From contig JAPPOG010000069.1 in NCBI GenBank assembly GCA_028818225.1, positions 62,001 to 126,000 on the forward strand: 64,000 nucleotides of DNA. Direction: 5' to 3'. Source of the stretch: Gammaproteobacteria bacterium. Lineage in GTDB: Bacteria > Pseudomonadota > Gammaproteobacteria > Pseudomonadales > Pseudohongiellaceae. Below the pieces are notes generated by a model. The model did not search any database. It was not told the origin of the DNA and was given only the letters and a program-made list of their open reading frames with translations. The position numbers were made by a program, and so were the translations under genes. Shown piece by piece: positions 6,860 through 15,505 of the stretch (position 1 is the stretch's first letter; each line of letters starts with the position of its first letter).

Positions 6860-9124
6860 TTATTTCAGGATAATAGAGGGCAGGTCTGCACCGAGTTTGG
6901 ATACCCTGCCGATGGCTTTAGCCACAGAGAAGCCGGCTTCTCTTAACTGGCTGATACAGGTTTCGGCTTTCGCTTCCGGCACCGAGGCTACCAGACCACC
7001 GGCAGTTTGCGGATCAAACAGTAATTCAAGCAGCGGATCATTGGCAAAGGCCTCATGATTAAAAATATCAGCAGCGACTAATTTATTATCCTTGTGCAGA
7101 GAACTGAGGATATTGTTATCCAGGCACTGCAGCGCGCCATCCAATGCTGGAATGTCGCTCAGGCTCAATTCTATTTCGATGTTCTTCGCCGATAACATTT
7201 CCATTAAATGACCTGCTAAACCAAAACCAGTTATATCAGTACAGGCAGTAGCGCCATTCGCAATAAAGCAATGTGAAGCTGCTTTGTTGGATTGCAGCAT
7301 ATGTTCAAAGGCATTTTGCATCCAATGATGGGAAGCTTTATAGCGCATATCTGCGGCCAGTAGCGTACCGGTTCCAAGAGGTTTGCTGAGAATCAGGATG
7401 TCACCTTCCTGCATTCCGTCTTTGGTCAGCAGTTTTTCTTCATCGATAAAGCCATTTACACATAATCCGAGATGTAATTCTTCAGCCTCTGCAGAATGGC
7501 CACCTATCAGTGCACAATCATGTTCGGCCAGGGTCGCACTGCAGGAAAGCATGAGTTCTTTGAGTTGGGCGCGCCCATAGTCTTTTGTGGCAAAAGGTAA
7601 TCCGACGACCGCTAATGCTGAATGGGGATCACAACCCATGGCATAAATATCACTCAGGCAATGATTGGTGGCGATGCGTCCAAACAACCAGGGGTCATTA
7701 ACAAAGGCTCTCAGCTGATCGATGCTTTGCGCAAGTATTCTTCCATCATCCAGTCTAATCATGGAGGCATCTTCCACCGTGGTGTTAGCGGTGAGAATGT
7801 CGGCATGATTATTGGCAGGAAGTTGTTGCAATACTTCATGCAATACGTCGCTGGCGACTTTCGCGCCACAACCAGCACAGCGCATGGCATGAGCGCGCAA
7901 TTCTTGCTCGGTTGCCTTGTCTGCTAATCCTTCAGCGACTTGCAGTTCCGTATTCATCTCCGGCAATTCGGAATATTTACGTATGAAGTTGGTGTCGATG
8001 TTGTGCTTGATTGACCAGATGCTGCGACCCTGAAAGAAAAAGTTATTGCGAGAGGCGATCGCCGTTTTGCTGCCCATACTCATCAGGGCCAGGGCATGCT
8101 GTTGAGGTTTGTAGCGAGTCAGGGGTTTGCCGCTAGCAAAGCGAACCAGGTTCTTGGCCAGCGGCGGGCCCTGGCGTACGGCGTAGACTCCGGATTTTGG
8201 TCTGGGCTCGCCCTTAATAGTGGCGGCATCGCCAGCAGCGAACACGAATTCATGGGAAGTGGACTGCAAACTACTATTTACCTCGATAAAGCCATCTGCA
8301 CTCAGGGCCAGACCACACTCACCGGGCCAGCTCGGAATGCTTGCGCCAGTTGCGTATACAATGCGGTCAGCTTCATAAGTGCTGCCGTTTTCACAAACAA
8401 TTTGATTCTTCTTAAAGGCTGAGACCACGGTATCGAGTATTAGTTGTACGCCTCTTTTTTCCAGTTCTGTTTTAGTAAAGTTTCTTACCTTGCTGTTATG
8501 AAATGAGAGCAGATCCTGATCAGCGCTGATTATTTTGATGTTCAGTAATGATTCGTCAGTCACCTTTAATTTCAATTCTTTATGTATGCGAAACTGGGAG
8601 GCAAAGGCTAATTCAACACTGGCTGGACCGCCACCGACAATGGCAATACTGAATGCTTTGTCTTGCTCAATGCTATGCACTGCCAGATTCAGAATCTCTT
8701 CCCACTGAATTAAAAACTGGTCGATGGGCTTTACCCCGAGAGCATGGTCGGTGGCGCCGGAAATTTTAATTGCATCTGGTTTGGAGCCAATATTGAGCGA
8801 TAACAGATCGAATGAAATTGCCGGCCGTTCTCTAAGGATAATTTCTTTTTTATCCAGGTTAATCGAATGAACTTCTTCCTGAATAATGCGTGCACCTGCA
8901 AATTGGGCTAAAGGGCGAAGATCTATGTGAATATCGTCGTACTCGTACACACCGGTGATATAACCTGGAAGCGAGCCCGAATAGGGCGTGTTGATGTCGC
9001 GACTGATAAGCGTAATCGCAAGACCGGGTACCGGATTCATACCCAGATGCTTGAGCACCGCCAGGTGGCTGTGTCCGCCGCCGATCAGAACCAGGTGTTT
9101 CACGATAGGGCTATTTGCTTTCAT
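6860..9124 (-). CDS. selD: FAD-dependent oxidoreductase fused to selenide, water dikinase (SelD)
   Basis: This is a two-domain protein of about 754 residues. The N-terminal 370 residues are a pyridine-nucleotide-disulphide/NDH-2-type flavoprotein: VLIGGGHSHL at the start, IAIVGGGPASVELA in the middle and VFAAGDAA near 300. The C-terminal domain is SelD, beginning near residue 410 with RCAGCGAKV, which holds the catalytic Cys-Gly-x-Lys site. It continues with LAQSIDQL, MGCDPHSALAVVGLP, LIGGHSAEAEEL and FDPQTAGGL. SelD makes selenophosphate from selenide and ATP. The active-site residue is encoded as Cys, not selenocysteine. The ATG at 9124 starts right before the flavin motif; a longer frame reaches 9226 but overlaps the upstream gene. 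Such fusions are known in other bacteria, where the flavin domain is thought to help supply reduced selenium. No selA, selB or selU is visible nearby. Confidence 0.93.
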   Translation of the reverse strand: MKANSPIVKHLVLIGGGHSHLAVLKHLGMNPVPGLAITLISRDINTPYSGSLPGYITGVYEYDDIHIDLRPLAQFAGARIIQEEVHSINLDKKEIILRERPAISFDLLSLNIGSKPDAIKISGATDHALGVKPIDQFLIQWEEILNLAVHSIEQDKAFSIAIVGGGPASVELAFASQFRIHKELKLKVTDESLLNIKIISADQDLLSFHNSKVRNFTKTELEKRGVQLILDTVVSAFKKNQIVCENGSTYEADRIVYATGASIPSWPGECGLALSADGFIEVNSSLQSTSHEFVFAAGDAATIKGEPRPKSGVYAVRQGPPLAKNLVRFASGKPLTRYKPQQHALALMSMGSKTAIASRNNFFFQGRSIWSIKHNIDTNFIRKYSELPEMNTELQVAEGLADKATEQELRAHAMRCAGCGAKVASDVLHEVLQQLPANNHADILTANTTVEDASMIRLDDGRILAQSIDQLRAFVNDPWLFGRIATNHCLSDIYAMGCDPHSALAVVGLPFATKDYGRAQLKELMLSCSATLAEHDCALIGGHSAEAEELHLGLCVNGFIDEEKLLTKDGMQEGDILILSKPLGTGTLLAADMRYKASHHWMQNAFEHMLQSNKAASHCFIANGATACTDITGFGLAGHLMEMLSAKNIEIELSLSDIPALDGALQCLDNNILSSLHKDNKLVAADIFNHEAFANDPLLELLFDPQTAGGLVASVPEAKAETCISQLREAGFSVAKAIGRVSKLGADLPSIILK

Positions 9125-9188
9125 AAACAGCGATGTCAGGCAAAGATTACGCGCAAAAGGCGCCCAGTTTACCTCAATTTCCCAGAAA

Positions 9189-10163
9189 TTAGATTCGGTA
9201 CCAGGAGATCTGAATCTCTTCGCCAATATCGGCGTAATCTCCGGCGGCGCGGCCGCTGCGAAATTCCCGCCAGGAGATGGGTTTATAGTGGCTGTCTTCT
9301 TGATGAGCTACCAGCGGAGTACATATTGTCTCATAGGAAGGGTTATAGAAATAAGGTGCTGAATATCTTGCCTTTTCTCCACTCGCTAATACTCGATGTT
9401 CAGGTGCCTTGAAGCGATCGTTCGACCATACTTGCACCATATAGCCAATATTAATAATAAAACCGTCCTTAGCTGGTATCACAATGTGCCAGGTATCATC
9501 TTTATTCACCTGTAATCCCGGCACCTCATCCTGTGCCAAAACAGTAAGTGCGCCGGCATCGGTATGTGGATGAATACCCAGTTCATCAAAAGCAAATTGC
9601 GAGGCATTGCTTTCTAAGCTATCACCTGGTTCAGCTCTTCTTTCGCTTACCGATGGATAATAATTAAATCTCAAAAAACTGGTGTGGTTCTTTAGGAAAA
9701 AAGGATTAAGCGTTGCCGATGACTCCCCGAGCGCCAGGCATATTGAACCGAGTAAGTTAAGGCTTAGTTGCTCTACTTCAGCTAACCATTCTAAAACTAT
9801 TGGTTGCAAAGCTGGCAGTTCAGCTGTCCAGGGCACTGGTAATTCAGGCCGCTCTCTGTTGAGATTATCGAGGTTGGCATCAATATCGTAAATCTCTTTG
9901 GCATCCACCTTGTTCTTGGTGAGTTCCTTGTCGTAATAACCCCAGAAGTTTTCCTCGTTACGTGATAAAGCTAGTTTGCTCTCTTTTGATAAGGCGAAAA
10001 AATCTTTCTGGGCCTGAAAAAATTTCTCTCTCAATCCCTGATCAATGCCATGGCCTGTTAGTTGGAAGAAGCCCCAGTCCTCGCACGCATGAGAGAGCTC
10101 TTCGATGAATTCGGGGTTATCGAAGCCGCGGCTTACATTGAGAACAGGAATATTCAGGGACAT
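9189..10163 (-). CDS. 2-oxoglutarate/Fe(II) oxygenase, isopenicillin-N-synthase-like
   Basis: The 324-residue protein has the layout of the non-haem iron oxygenase family that includes isopenicillin N synthase and plant flavonoid oxygenases. An N-terminal DIOX_N region (NIPVLNVSRG, WGFFQLTGHGID) comes first. The jelly-roll core carries HPHTDAGALTVLAQD (His and Asp ligands), KAPEHRVL (second His) and RYSAPYFYNP (2-oxoglutarate-binding Arg-x-Ser). The substrate cannot be told from sequence. The ATG at 10163 is chosen; a GTG five codons upstream is possible. The gene lies 64 bases before the SelD fusion and may be co-transcribed with it. Confidence 0.88.
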   Translation of the reverse strand: MSLNIPVLNVSRGFDNPEFIEELSHACEDWGFFQLTGHGIDQGLREKFFQAQKDFFALSKESKLALSRNEENFWGYYDKELTKNKVDAKEIYDIDANLDNLNRERPELPVPWTAELPALQPIVLEWLAEVEQLSLNLLGSICLALGESSATLNPFFLKNHTSFLRFNYYPSVSERRAEPGDSLESNASQFAFDELGIHPHTDAGALTVLAQDEVPGLQVNKDDTWHIVIPAKDGFIINIGYMVQVWSNDRFKAPEHRVLASGEKARYSAPYFYNPSYETICTPLVAHQEDSHYKPISWREFRSGRAAGDYADIGEEIQISWYRI

Positions 10164-10305
10164 CTTTGACAATTTCACTATTTAAATCGTTAGGCGGGAT
10201 TATAAACATGCTATACCCTGAAAGGCATTATCGGGTAAGCTTAACAGCTCGATTTTCCCTGCAAATTCACACACTATTTATAGGTAAATAAGAAGGAGAG
10301 AGAGG

Positions 10306-10896
10306 ATGATCCTCAGATCCCTGGTAAAAACAGCCACTCTGGGCCTGGCGGCAGGTTTGTTAGCCAGCACTGCGCAGGCGGACTGGTCATTGGATAATGA
10401 TACTTCCACCCTGAGCTTTGTCACTATCAAGGCAGATCATGTTGGCGAAGTTCACACATTTGACTTGATGTCAGGATCAATCGGAAACGATGGTTCGGTT
10501 GAGATTTCGGTTGAGTTGGCCAGCGTAAACACACTTATCGATATTCGTAACGAGCGCATGCAGAATATGTTGTTTGAGACGAGTATTTTTCCCGAAGCCA
10601 ACATTACTGGCAACATTGATGTGTCTTCTGTTAACGCTATGTCCGTAGGCTCAAGCAAGTCCATGCAGATTTCTTTCGATCTGGATATTCATGGTGCTTC
10701 CAATTCCTATAACGCCGATGTGCTGGTTACTCGTTTAGCGAACGGCGTTGTTGCTTCTACATTAAAACCAATTCTGGTTACCGCTGATGCCCATGGCATG
10801 GTGGCGGGAGTTGAAGCCTTGAGAGAAGTTGCCGGCCTTCCCAGCATAAGTCGTGCAGTGCCAGTTAGCTTTACCGTAGTCTTTGCAGAAGATTAG
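10306..10896 (+). CDS. YceI-family periplasmic protein
   Basis: The 196-residue protein has a signal peptide (ending STAQA) and then the YceI lipocalin-like beta-barrel pattern: DWSLDNDTSTLSFVTIKA at the mature start, SIGNDGSVEISVELASVNTL, and IRNERMQNMLFE before FPEANITG. YceI proteins bind polyisoprenoid-type lipids in the periplasm. A strong ribosome-binding site, AAGAAGGAGAG, sits just before the ATG. It is a single gene followed by a large hairpin. Confidence 0.92.
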   Translation: MILRSLVKTATLGLAAGLLASTAQADWSLDNDTSTLSFVTIKADHVGEVHTFDLMSGSIGNDGSVEISVELASVNTLIDIRNERMQNMLFETSIFPEANITGNIDVSSVNAMSVGSSKSMQISFDLDIHGASNSYNADVLVTRLANGVVASTLKPILVTADAHGMVAGVEALREVAGLPSISRAVPVSFTVVFAED

Positions 10897-10919
10897 GTAA
10901 TCTCAATCTTAAGAAGGGT

Positions 10920-10955
10920 GTAGTGGGAGCTCTGACAAATCAGAGCTCCCACTAC
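10920..10955. repeat. Perfect 16-bp inverted repeat after the YceI gene
   Basis: GTAGTGGGAGCTCTGA at 10920-10935 and its exact reverse complement at 10940-10955 enclose the loop CAAA. The stem is very stable. There is no T-run on either side, so it is not a standard terminator, although it lies between the convergent YceI and TonB-receptor genes. It could be a REP-like element, an mRNA-stabilising hairpin or a bidirectional stop. Confidence 0.85.
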
Positions 10956-11012
10956 GTGTCCTTGTTGTCATTCGTTAATCAACAGGGACGGGGTGAACCT
11001 CAACGTTCAATT

Positions 11013-11190
11013 CTAGAACTTGTATCGCATTAACACTCTTATTGCGCGCGGATCGGCTGGATGGAAATGAATGTCTTCCACGGCAGCTGCTTCCCCCGGT
11101 AATTGCGACTCAAACCAGTAGGCAATGTCATCATCCTCTTCGTCGAGCAGGTTTAGTACGTCTAATCCTATTTCCCAGGAGTCCTGAGCG
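11013..11190 (-). pseudogene. Detached C-terminal strands of the frameshifted TonB receptor
   Basis: This reading frame encodes the last 59 residues expected for the receptor whose main part ends at 11191: SWEIGLDVLNLLDEEDDDI, then VEDIHFHPADP and the terminal RYKF. It aligns residue for residue with the end of the intact paralogue next door. It is cut off from the rest by a 19-bp duplication that shifts the frame. The lost part includes the terminal phenylalanine that outer-membrane proteins use for assembly. Confidence 0.85.
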
Positions 11191-13077
11191 TCAGCCACAC
11201 CGAAATGACTTAGACACACCGAAATGTAATAATGTTGAGCCACTCTTTTCTATGGTTTCATCCTCGGTGAGCGCGGCGTCATCAAAGTGACGGACCCGTA
11301 AACTTGAAGTCCAGCCATTATCAAGGCCCGCATAGGTAAGCCCGGCGCCGATCACAGTATCATGGGCATCCGGAATAGCATTGGCATTGGAAGGAAGTCC
11401 AATAAAGTATCCATCAGATTTCGCGCCGGAGATATCGAATACCAGACGCTCATTAATTTCCCAGAAGGAAGTAAGCTCGATGCCATCGCGGCGCGAAGGA
11501 TCACCGGGTTCGGTAGTGCCGGCATCGCCTACAAACACTAGCTCGGAATCCATTTTCAGATTGTAGTAAGCAACAGCGATATTGAATCCTTCCAGCGTGT
11601 CATAACGAAAACCGACTTCACTGCCTTTACCCTCGACCAATACATCCAGTGATTCCGTGGGGTCACCAGTTACAGGATCAATAGTGTTAACTGCTGCGCG
11701 CACATCATTGGAATGAAAGCCATGGCCATAGTTAGCGTAAAGTTCAAGATTTTCATTTAGTCGATAGGCCAGACCGACATTGGGTTGCCAAAGAGAATCG
11801 TCATCACTGCCGGAATTTTGTGGCCGAAACGCATCAACTTCGCCATCGAAGTAGTCGTAGCGCACGCCGAGTGTGGCTCGTAATGCATCGCTTACCTGAA
11901 ATTGCAACTCGCCAAAAACCCCGACACTAAATTCCTCTGCTTCGTCTTCACGAATTGTCCCTATGCGTCTGCGAGAACGAGTATTAAACAGGTTTAGTTC
12001 GTCTACATCATCGTAGCGAAGATCTGCTCCATAAGTCCGTCTGACCGGGATGCCGAATAATTCAGTCTCGGTTTCATTTTTCATGGAGCCACCAAATAAT
12101 CGACGCTCGTCCTCCTGCTCGAATTCATCGCCATTTACAGGATCATTTAAAAGATATGTAGGATTGTTTATTAAGCTCATATAGTAGGAGCTCGCATAAA
12201 GATTCAAATCCCAATTCTCCGCAATCTCAAAGTTGCCCGTTAACGAGTAGCGATAGGATTCACCACCAAGGTCCGGATCGATAAAGCCAAAGCGATCAAT
12301 CATACCGCTGGTAACTGCCCGGAGTGGAATCTGGTTGGTTGATGTCCAGTCTGAATCGTAGGCGCTTAAGGTAATCCGGCTGGGGATGCCAGCAAATTCT
12401 CCAGTGTATTTTAGTAAACCGTTTAGTTTTCTGACGTCTTGTTCAAGATCATAAAATCCATTTGTCTGTTGATGTTCTAAAGCATACAGCAGGGTGCCTT
12501 CAGCGAAATCGAAAGAGTTCGCAGTTACGAAGCGTAATTCATCGCGCGAACCGAGGGTGAGTTCCGTGAATCCTTCGCTTAATGCGTCATAGGTTTTCAT
12601 GGCATTGGAACCGGCCAGGGAAAAATCGCCGCTTTCGGCGAAATAGGGTCCTTTGCGGAAATCAACCCGCTCTATGATCTCGGGAATTATAAAATTCAGG
12701 TCCATGTAACCCTGGGCATGGGCATGAGTCCTCATGTTTACTGGCATGCCATCAAACGACGTGGAGAAATCAGAACCGTGATCGAGATTGAATCCGCGCA
12801 AAAAATATTGATTGGCTTTGCCTGGCCCACTGTGTTGCGTGGCGATCATGCCTGGAACCACTTCGACAAGTTCGCCTACCCGTGCCATAGGGCGAGTGGA
12901 GAAATCGGCATATCCCACCACACCCTGCGAGGCAGAATCCGCCGTTCCAAGTAATTGCAGAGAGCGACCCCAAACCACTATTTCTTCTAACTGGTCCTGT
13001 TGTGCCCAGACCAGCTGTGTGGAAGCCAACGTGGCTGATGAGATCATGGCCGCTAGTGCTTTGCATGGAAAACTCAT
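11191..13077 (-). CDS. TonB-dependent receptor, truncated by frameshift
   Basis: This is a 628-residue outer-membrane receptor with a signal peptide ending VWAQ. It has a TonB-box-like segment (EEIVVWGR), a plug domain (GELVEVVPGMIATQHSG, NQYFLRGFNLDHG) and a beta-barrel. It is a close paralogue of the receptor at 13342-15381. The reading frame runs into a TGA just after STLLHFGVS. Two copies of a 12-base sequence (11196-11207 and 11215-11226) lie 19 bases apart here. Removing one 19-base unit restores the frame and the homology to the end at 11013. As written the barrel would lack its last strands, so the product is probably non-functional unless the repeat is reversible. The substrate is unknown; histidine-rich segments (THAHAQGYMDLN and, in the detached tail, DIHFHP) are conserved in both copies. 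Confidence 0.88.
   Translation of the reverse strand: MSFPCKALAAMISSATLASTQLVWAQQDQLEEIVVWGRSLQLLGTADSASQGVVGYADFSTRPMARVGELVEVVPGMIATQHSGPGKANQYFLRGFNLDHGSDFSTSFDGMPVNMRTHAHAQGYMDLNFIIPEIIERVDFRKGPYFAESGDFSLAGSNAMKTYDALSEGFTELTLGSRDELRFVTANSFDFAEGTLLYALEHQQTNGFYDLEQDVRKLNGLLKYTGEFAGIPSRITLSAYDSDWTSTNQIPLRAVTSGMIDRFGFIDPDLGGESYRYSLTGNFEIAENWDLNLYASSYYMSLINNPTYLLNDPVNGDEFEQEDERRLFGGSMKNETETELFGIPVRRTYGADLRYDDVDELNLFNTRSRRRIGTIREDEAEEFSVGVFGELQFQVSDALRATLGVRYDYFDGEVDAFRPQNSGSDDDSLWQPNVGLAYRLNENLELYANYGHGFHSNDVRAAVNTIDPVTGDPTESLDVLVEGKGSEVGFRYDTLEGFNIAVAYYNLKMDSELVFVGDAGTTEPGDPSRRDGIELTSFWEINERLVFDISGAKSDGYFIGLPSNANAIPDAHDTVIGAGLTYAGLDNGWTSSLRVRHFDDAALTEDETIEKSGSTLLHFGVSKSFRCG
11196..11226. repeat. 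19-bp partial tandem duplication inside the TonB receptor gene
   Basis: The 12-mer CACACCGAAATG occurs at 11196-11207 and again at 11215-11226, with seven bases between. The period is 19 bases, which is not a multiple of three. Deleting one period restores the frame, and the resulting STLLHFGVADAQDSWEIGL aligns without gaps to STLVNLGISYTQGNWEIGL of the neighbouring paralogue. Confidence 0.9.
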
Positions 13078-13341
13078 TTGTGCGCGCTACTCAAAAAAAG
13101 TGAGGAAAATCAGAAAGAAACGAAAATAGGGATTTCGCCTGGTTAAAACTAGGTAATCGACGTTAATAAACCGTAAAGAACAAGCTATGTGGGAATTTGT
13201 GGTGCCTGGCAAGGCAGCAGCCAGGCGTCGGGCGGGTTCCCGGGTCTGGCAGCTGCGCATCGGGATTTACTGAGTCAGGAGCGTCGGGCCGCAAGTAATC
13301 ACTGCACTTAGCAGCTAAAGGGAGTTGTATTCAATCATCTG
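13078..13341. other. Intergenic leader between the two TonB receptor genes
   Basis: These 264 bases contain no convincing gene. The part near 13204-13300 is clearly richer in G and C than its surroundings and holds a 7-bp hairpin (GCCTGGC at 13204-13210, GCCAGGC at 13220-13226). It should contain the promoter and 5' leader of the receptor gene starting at 13077. I compared it by eye with the cobalamin riboswitch and did not find the conserved boxes. Confidence 0.5.
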
Positions 13342-15381
13342 TTACAGCTTGTACTTTAAGAGCACGCGCAGGGTGCGCGGCTCCACCGGATGAAAATGTA
13401 TATCTTCAATCGGGGAAATTTCTCCGTGCAATTGTGATTCGAACCAGTAAGCAATGTCATCATCCTCTGCATCGAGAAGATTCAGTACATCCAGTCCGAT
13501 TTCCCAGTTGCCCTGGGTGTATGAAATGCCAAGATTTACCAGAGTGGAACTGTCTTTCTCAACCGCTTCGTCTGCTGTCAATGCGGAGTCTCCGAAATGG
13601 CGTACCCGTATGCTCGAAGTCCAACCGTTACCAAGTCCTGTATAGGTTAATCCTGCGCCGAACACTAAATCCTGCGCATCAGGGATTGCATTTGCGTAGG
13701 AAGGCAACCCAAGAAAGTGACCGTCTGACTTGGTGCCAGAAACATCGAGTACAAGGTAGTCGTTAATTTCCCAGAACGAGTTTAATTCGATGCCCCTGCG
13801 CCGTGAAGGGTTGCTCGCTTCTGTAGTACCAGCATCGCCGACAAAAACCAGCTCTGAATCCAGTTGCAGCGTGTAATAGGCGGCTGAAAAATTGAAACCC
13901 TTCAGGGTATCGTAGCGAAAGCCAATTTCACTGCCCTTGCCTTTGACTATTATATCCAGTGATTCAGTTGCATTACCGGAGTTGGGGTCAATAGTGGTTA
14001 CGGCGGCGCGGATGTCATTGGAATGAAAACCATGACCGTAGTTAGCGTACAACTCAAGATTGCCATTCAGTCGATACGCCAGACCCAGGTTAGGTTGCCA
14101 GAGTGCGTCTCCGTCACTACCGGAGTTTTGTTGGCGCAGCGCGTTAACTTCGCCATGGTAGTAGTCATAGCGAATACCTAATGTGGTACGTAAAGCTTCG
14201 CTCAAACGAAATTGTAGTTCAGCAAATACGCCTGTGCTGATTTCTTCTGCTTCATCTTCACGAACGCTTTCGATCCGATGCTGGCTTACGGTGTTAAACA
14301 GATTGAGTTCATTAATGTCGTCGTATCGAACATCGACACCATAAGTACGACGAACGTTTATGCCAAATAATTCCATCTCAGTAGCGTTTCTTAGTGAACC
14401 GCCAAACAAGCGACGTTCATCTTCCTGTTCAAACTCATCACCGTTAATAGGATCATTTAACAGATAAGTAAAATTATTGATCAGGCTCAGGTAGTAAGTA
14501 CTGGCATATAGGTCCAAATCCCAGCTCTCACTCAAGTTAAAGTTACCAGTAACCGAGTAACGATGGGATTCGCCACCCAGGTCTGGATCGATATGCCCGA
14601 AGCGATCTAACAGGCCGTTGCTAACTGCGCGTAATGGAATCTGATCGGTAGATGTCCAATTTGAATCGTAGGCGCTTAGGGTGATGCGACTCGGAACGCC
14701 GCCAATATTACCAGTGTACTTCAGCAGGCCGTTTAGCTTTCGGAGGTCTTGCTCAAGATCATAAAATCCATTGGATTGGTGATGTTCTAGTGCATACAGC
14801 CAGGTGCTATCAGTTGTATTAAATGAGTTTGCGGTGACGAACCGTACTTCATCGCGGGAGCCTAGTGTTAATTCGGTGAATCCTTCGTCGAGAGAATCGT
14901 GAGTCTTCATCGAGTTTGAGCCGGCCAATGAAAAATCACCGGTGTCTGCAAAATAAGGCCCTTTCTGAAATTCTATGCGCTCGATAATTTCAGGGATGAT
15001 GAAATTCAAATCCATATATCCCTGACCATGTCCATGGGTGCGCAGATTAACTGGCATACCGTCGAAAAAGGTGGAAAAGTCAGTGCCATGATCGAGGTTA
15101 AATCCTCTCAGGAAATACTGATTAGCTTTGCCAGCGCCACTGTGTTGGGTGGCAATCATGCCTGGTGTTACTTCGACCAGTTCTCCTACTCGCGACATAG
15201 GGCGAGTAGAAAAATCCGCATAACCAACAATCCCTTGAGAGGCGGAATCAGCTACTCCAAGTAAATCCAGGGAGCGTCCCCAAACAACGACTTCTTCAAA
15301 CTGATCCTCTTGCGCCAGTACAGCCTGCACAGATATCAGCGATACTATGCAAATGATCCCCAATAGGGTTTTGCTTTGCAT
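13342..15381 (-). CDS. TonB-dependent receptor (intact paralogue)
   Basis: This 679-residue outer-membrane receptor has a signal peptide (ending AVLAQ), a TonB-box-like EEVVVWGR, a plug domain (VGELVEVTPGMIATQHSG, NQYFLRGFNLDHG, THGHGQGYMDLNFIIPE, RIEFQKGPYFADTGDF) and a full barrel. The barrel ends in LRVLLKYKL; the last residue is Leu where most outer-membrane proteins have Phe. It is about three-quarters identical by eye to the frameshifted copy downstream, so the pair arose by tandem duplication. The start at 15381 is chosen because the signal peptide begins there; an open frame extends upstream to 15477. The receptor imports an unknown TonB-dependent ligand. The conserved histidine segments could bind metal, but that is a guess. 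Confidence 0.92.
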   Translation of the reverse strand: MQSKTLLGIICIVSLISVQAVLAQEDQFEEVVVWGRSLDLLGVADSASQGIVGYADFSTRPMSRVGELVEVTPGMIATQHSGAGKANQYFLRGFNLDHGTDFSTFFDGMPVNLRTHGHGQGYMDLNFIIPEIIERIEFQKGPYFADTGDFSLAGSNSMKTHDSLDEGFTELTLGSRDEVRFVTANSFNTTDSTWLYALEHHQSNGFYDLEQDLRKLNGLLKYTGNIGGVPSRITLSAYDSNWTSTDQIPLRAVSNGLLDRFGHIDPDLGGESHRYSVTGNFNLSESWDLDLYASTYYLSLINNFTYLLNDPINGDEFEQEDERRLFGGSLRNATEMELFGINVRRTYGVDVRYDDINELNLFNTVSQHRIESVREDEAEEISTGVFAELQFRLSEALRTTLGIRYDYYHGEVNALRQQNSGSDGDALWQPNLGLAYRLNGNLELYANYGHGFHSNDIRAAVTTIDPNSGNATESLDIIVKGKGSEIGFRYDTLKGFNFSAAYYTLQLDSELVFVGDAGTTEASNPSRRRGIELNSFWEINDYLVLDVSGTKSDGHFLGLPSYANAIPDAQDLVFGAGLTYTGLGNGWTSSIRVRHFGDSALTADEAVEKDSSTLVNLGISYTQGNWEIGLDVLNLLDAEDDDIAYWFESQLHGEISPIEDIHFHPVEPRTLRVLLKYKL

Positions 15382-15505
15382 TTTCAACTGCTCGCTAAGC
15401 TCTTGATAAGCTAAGTCCCTGATAAGTACAGAAATAAAAAGATGTCGAGCATATAAAATTGGCAGCTTGATTGCCACTGCAGTGAAACAAACTATCGCAA
15501 ATAGC

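Noticed and set aside
9125-9226. 34-residue N-terminal extension of the SelD fusion
   Set aside because: It overlaps the upstream oxygenase gene, has no family similarity and would place a long tail before the flavin-binding motif.
13142-13341. Cobalamin riboswitch before the TonB receptor
   Set aside because: The conserved boxes of that riboswitch were not found on the minus strand, only a GC-rich structured stretch.
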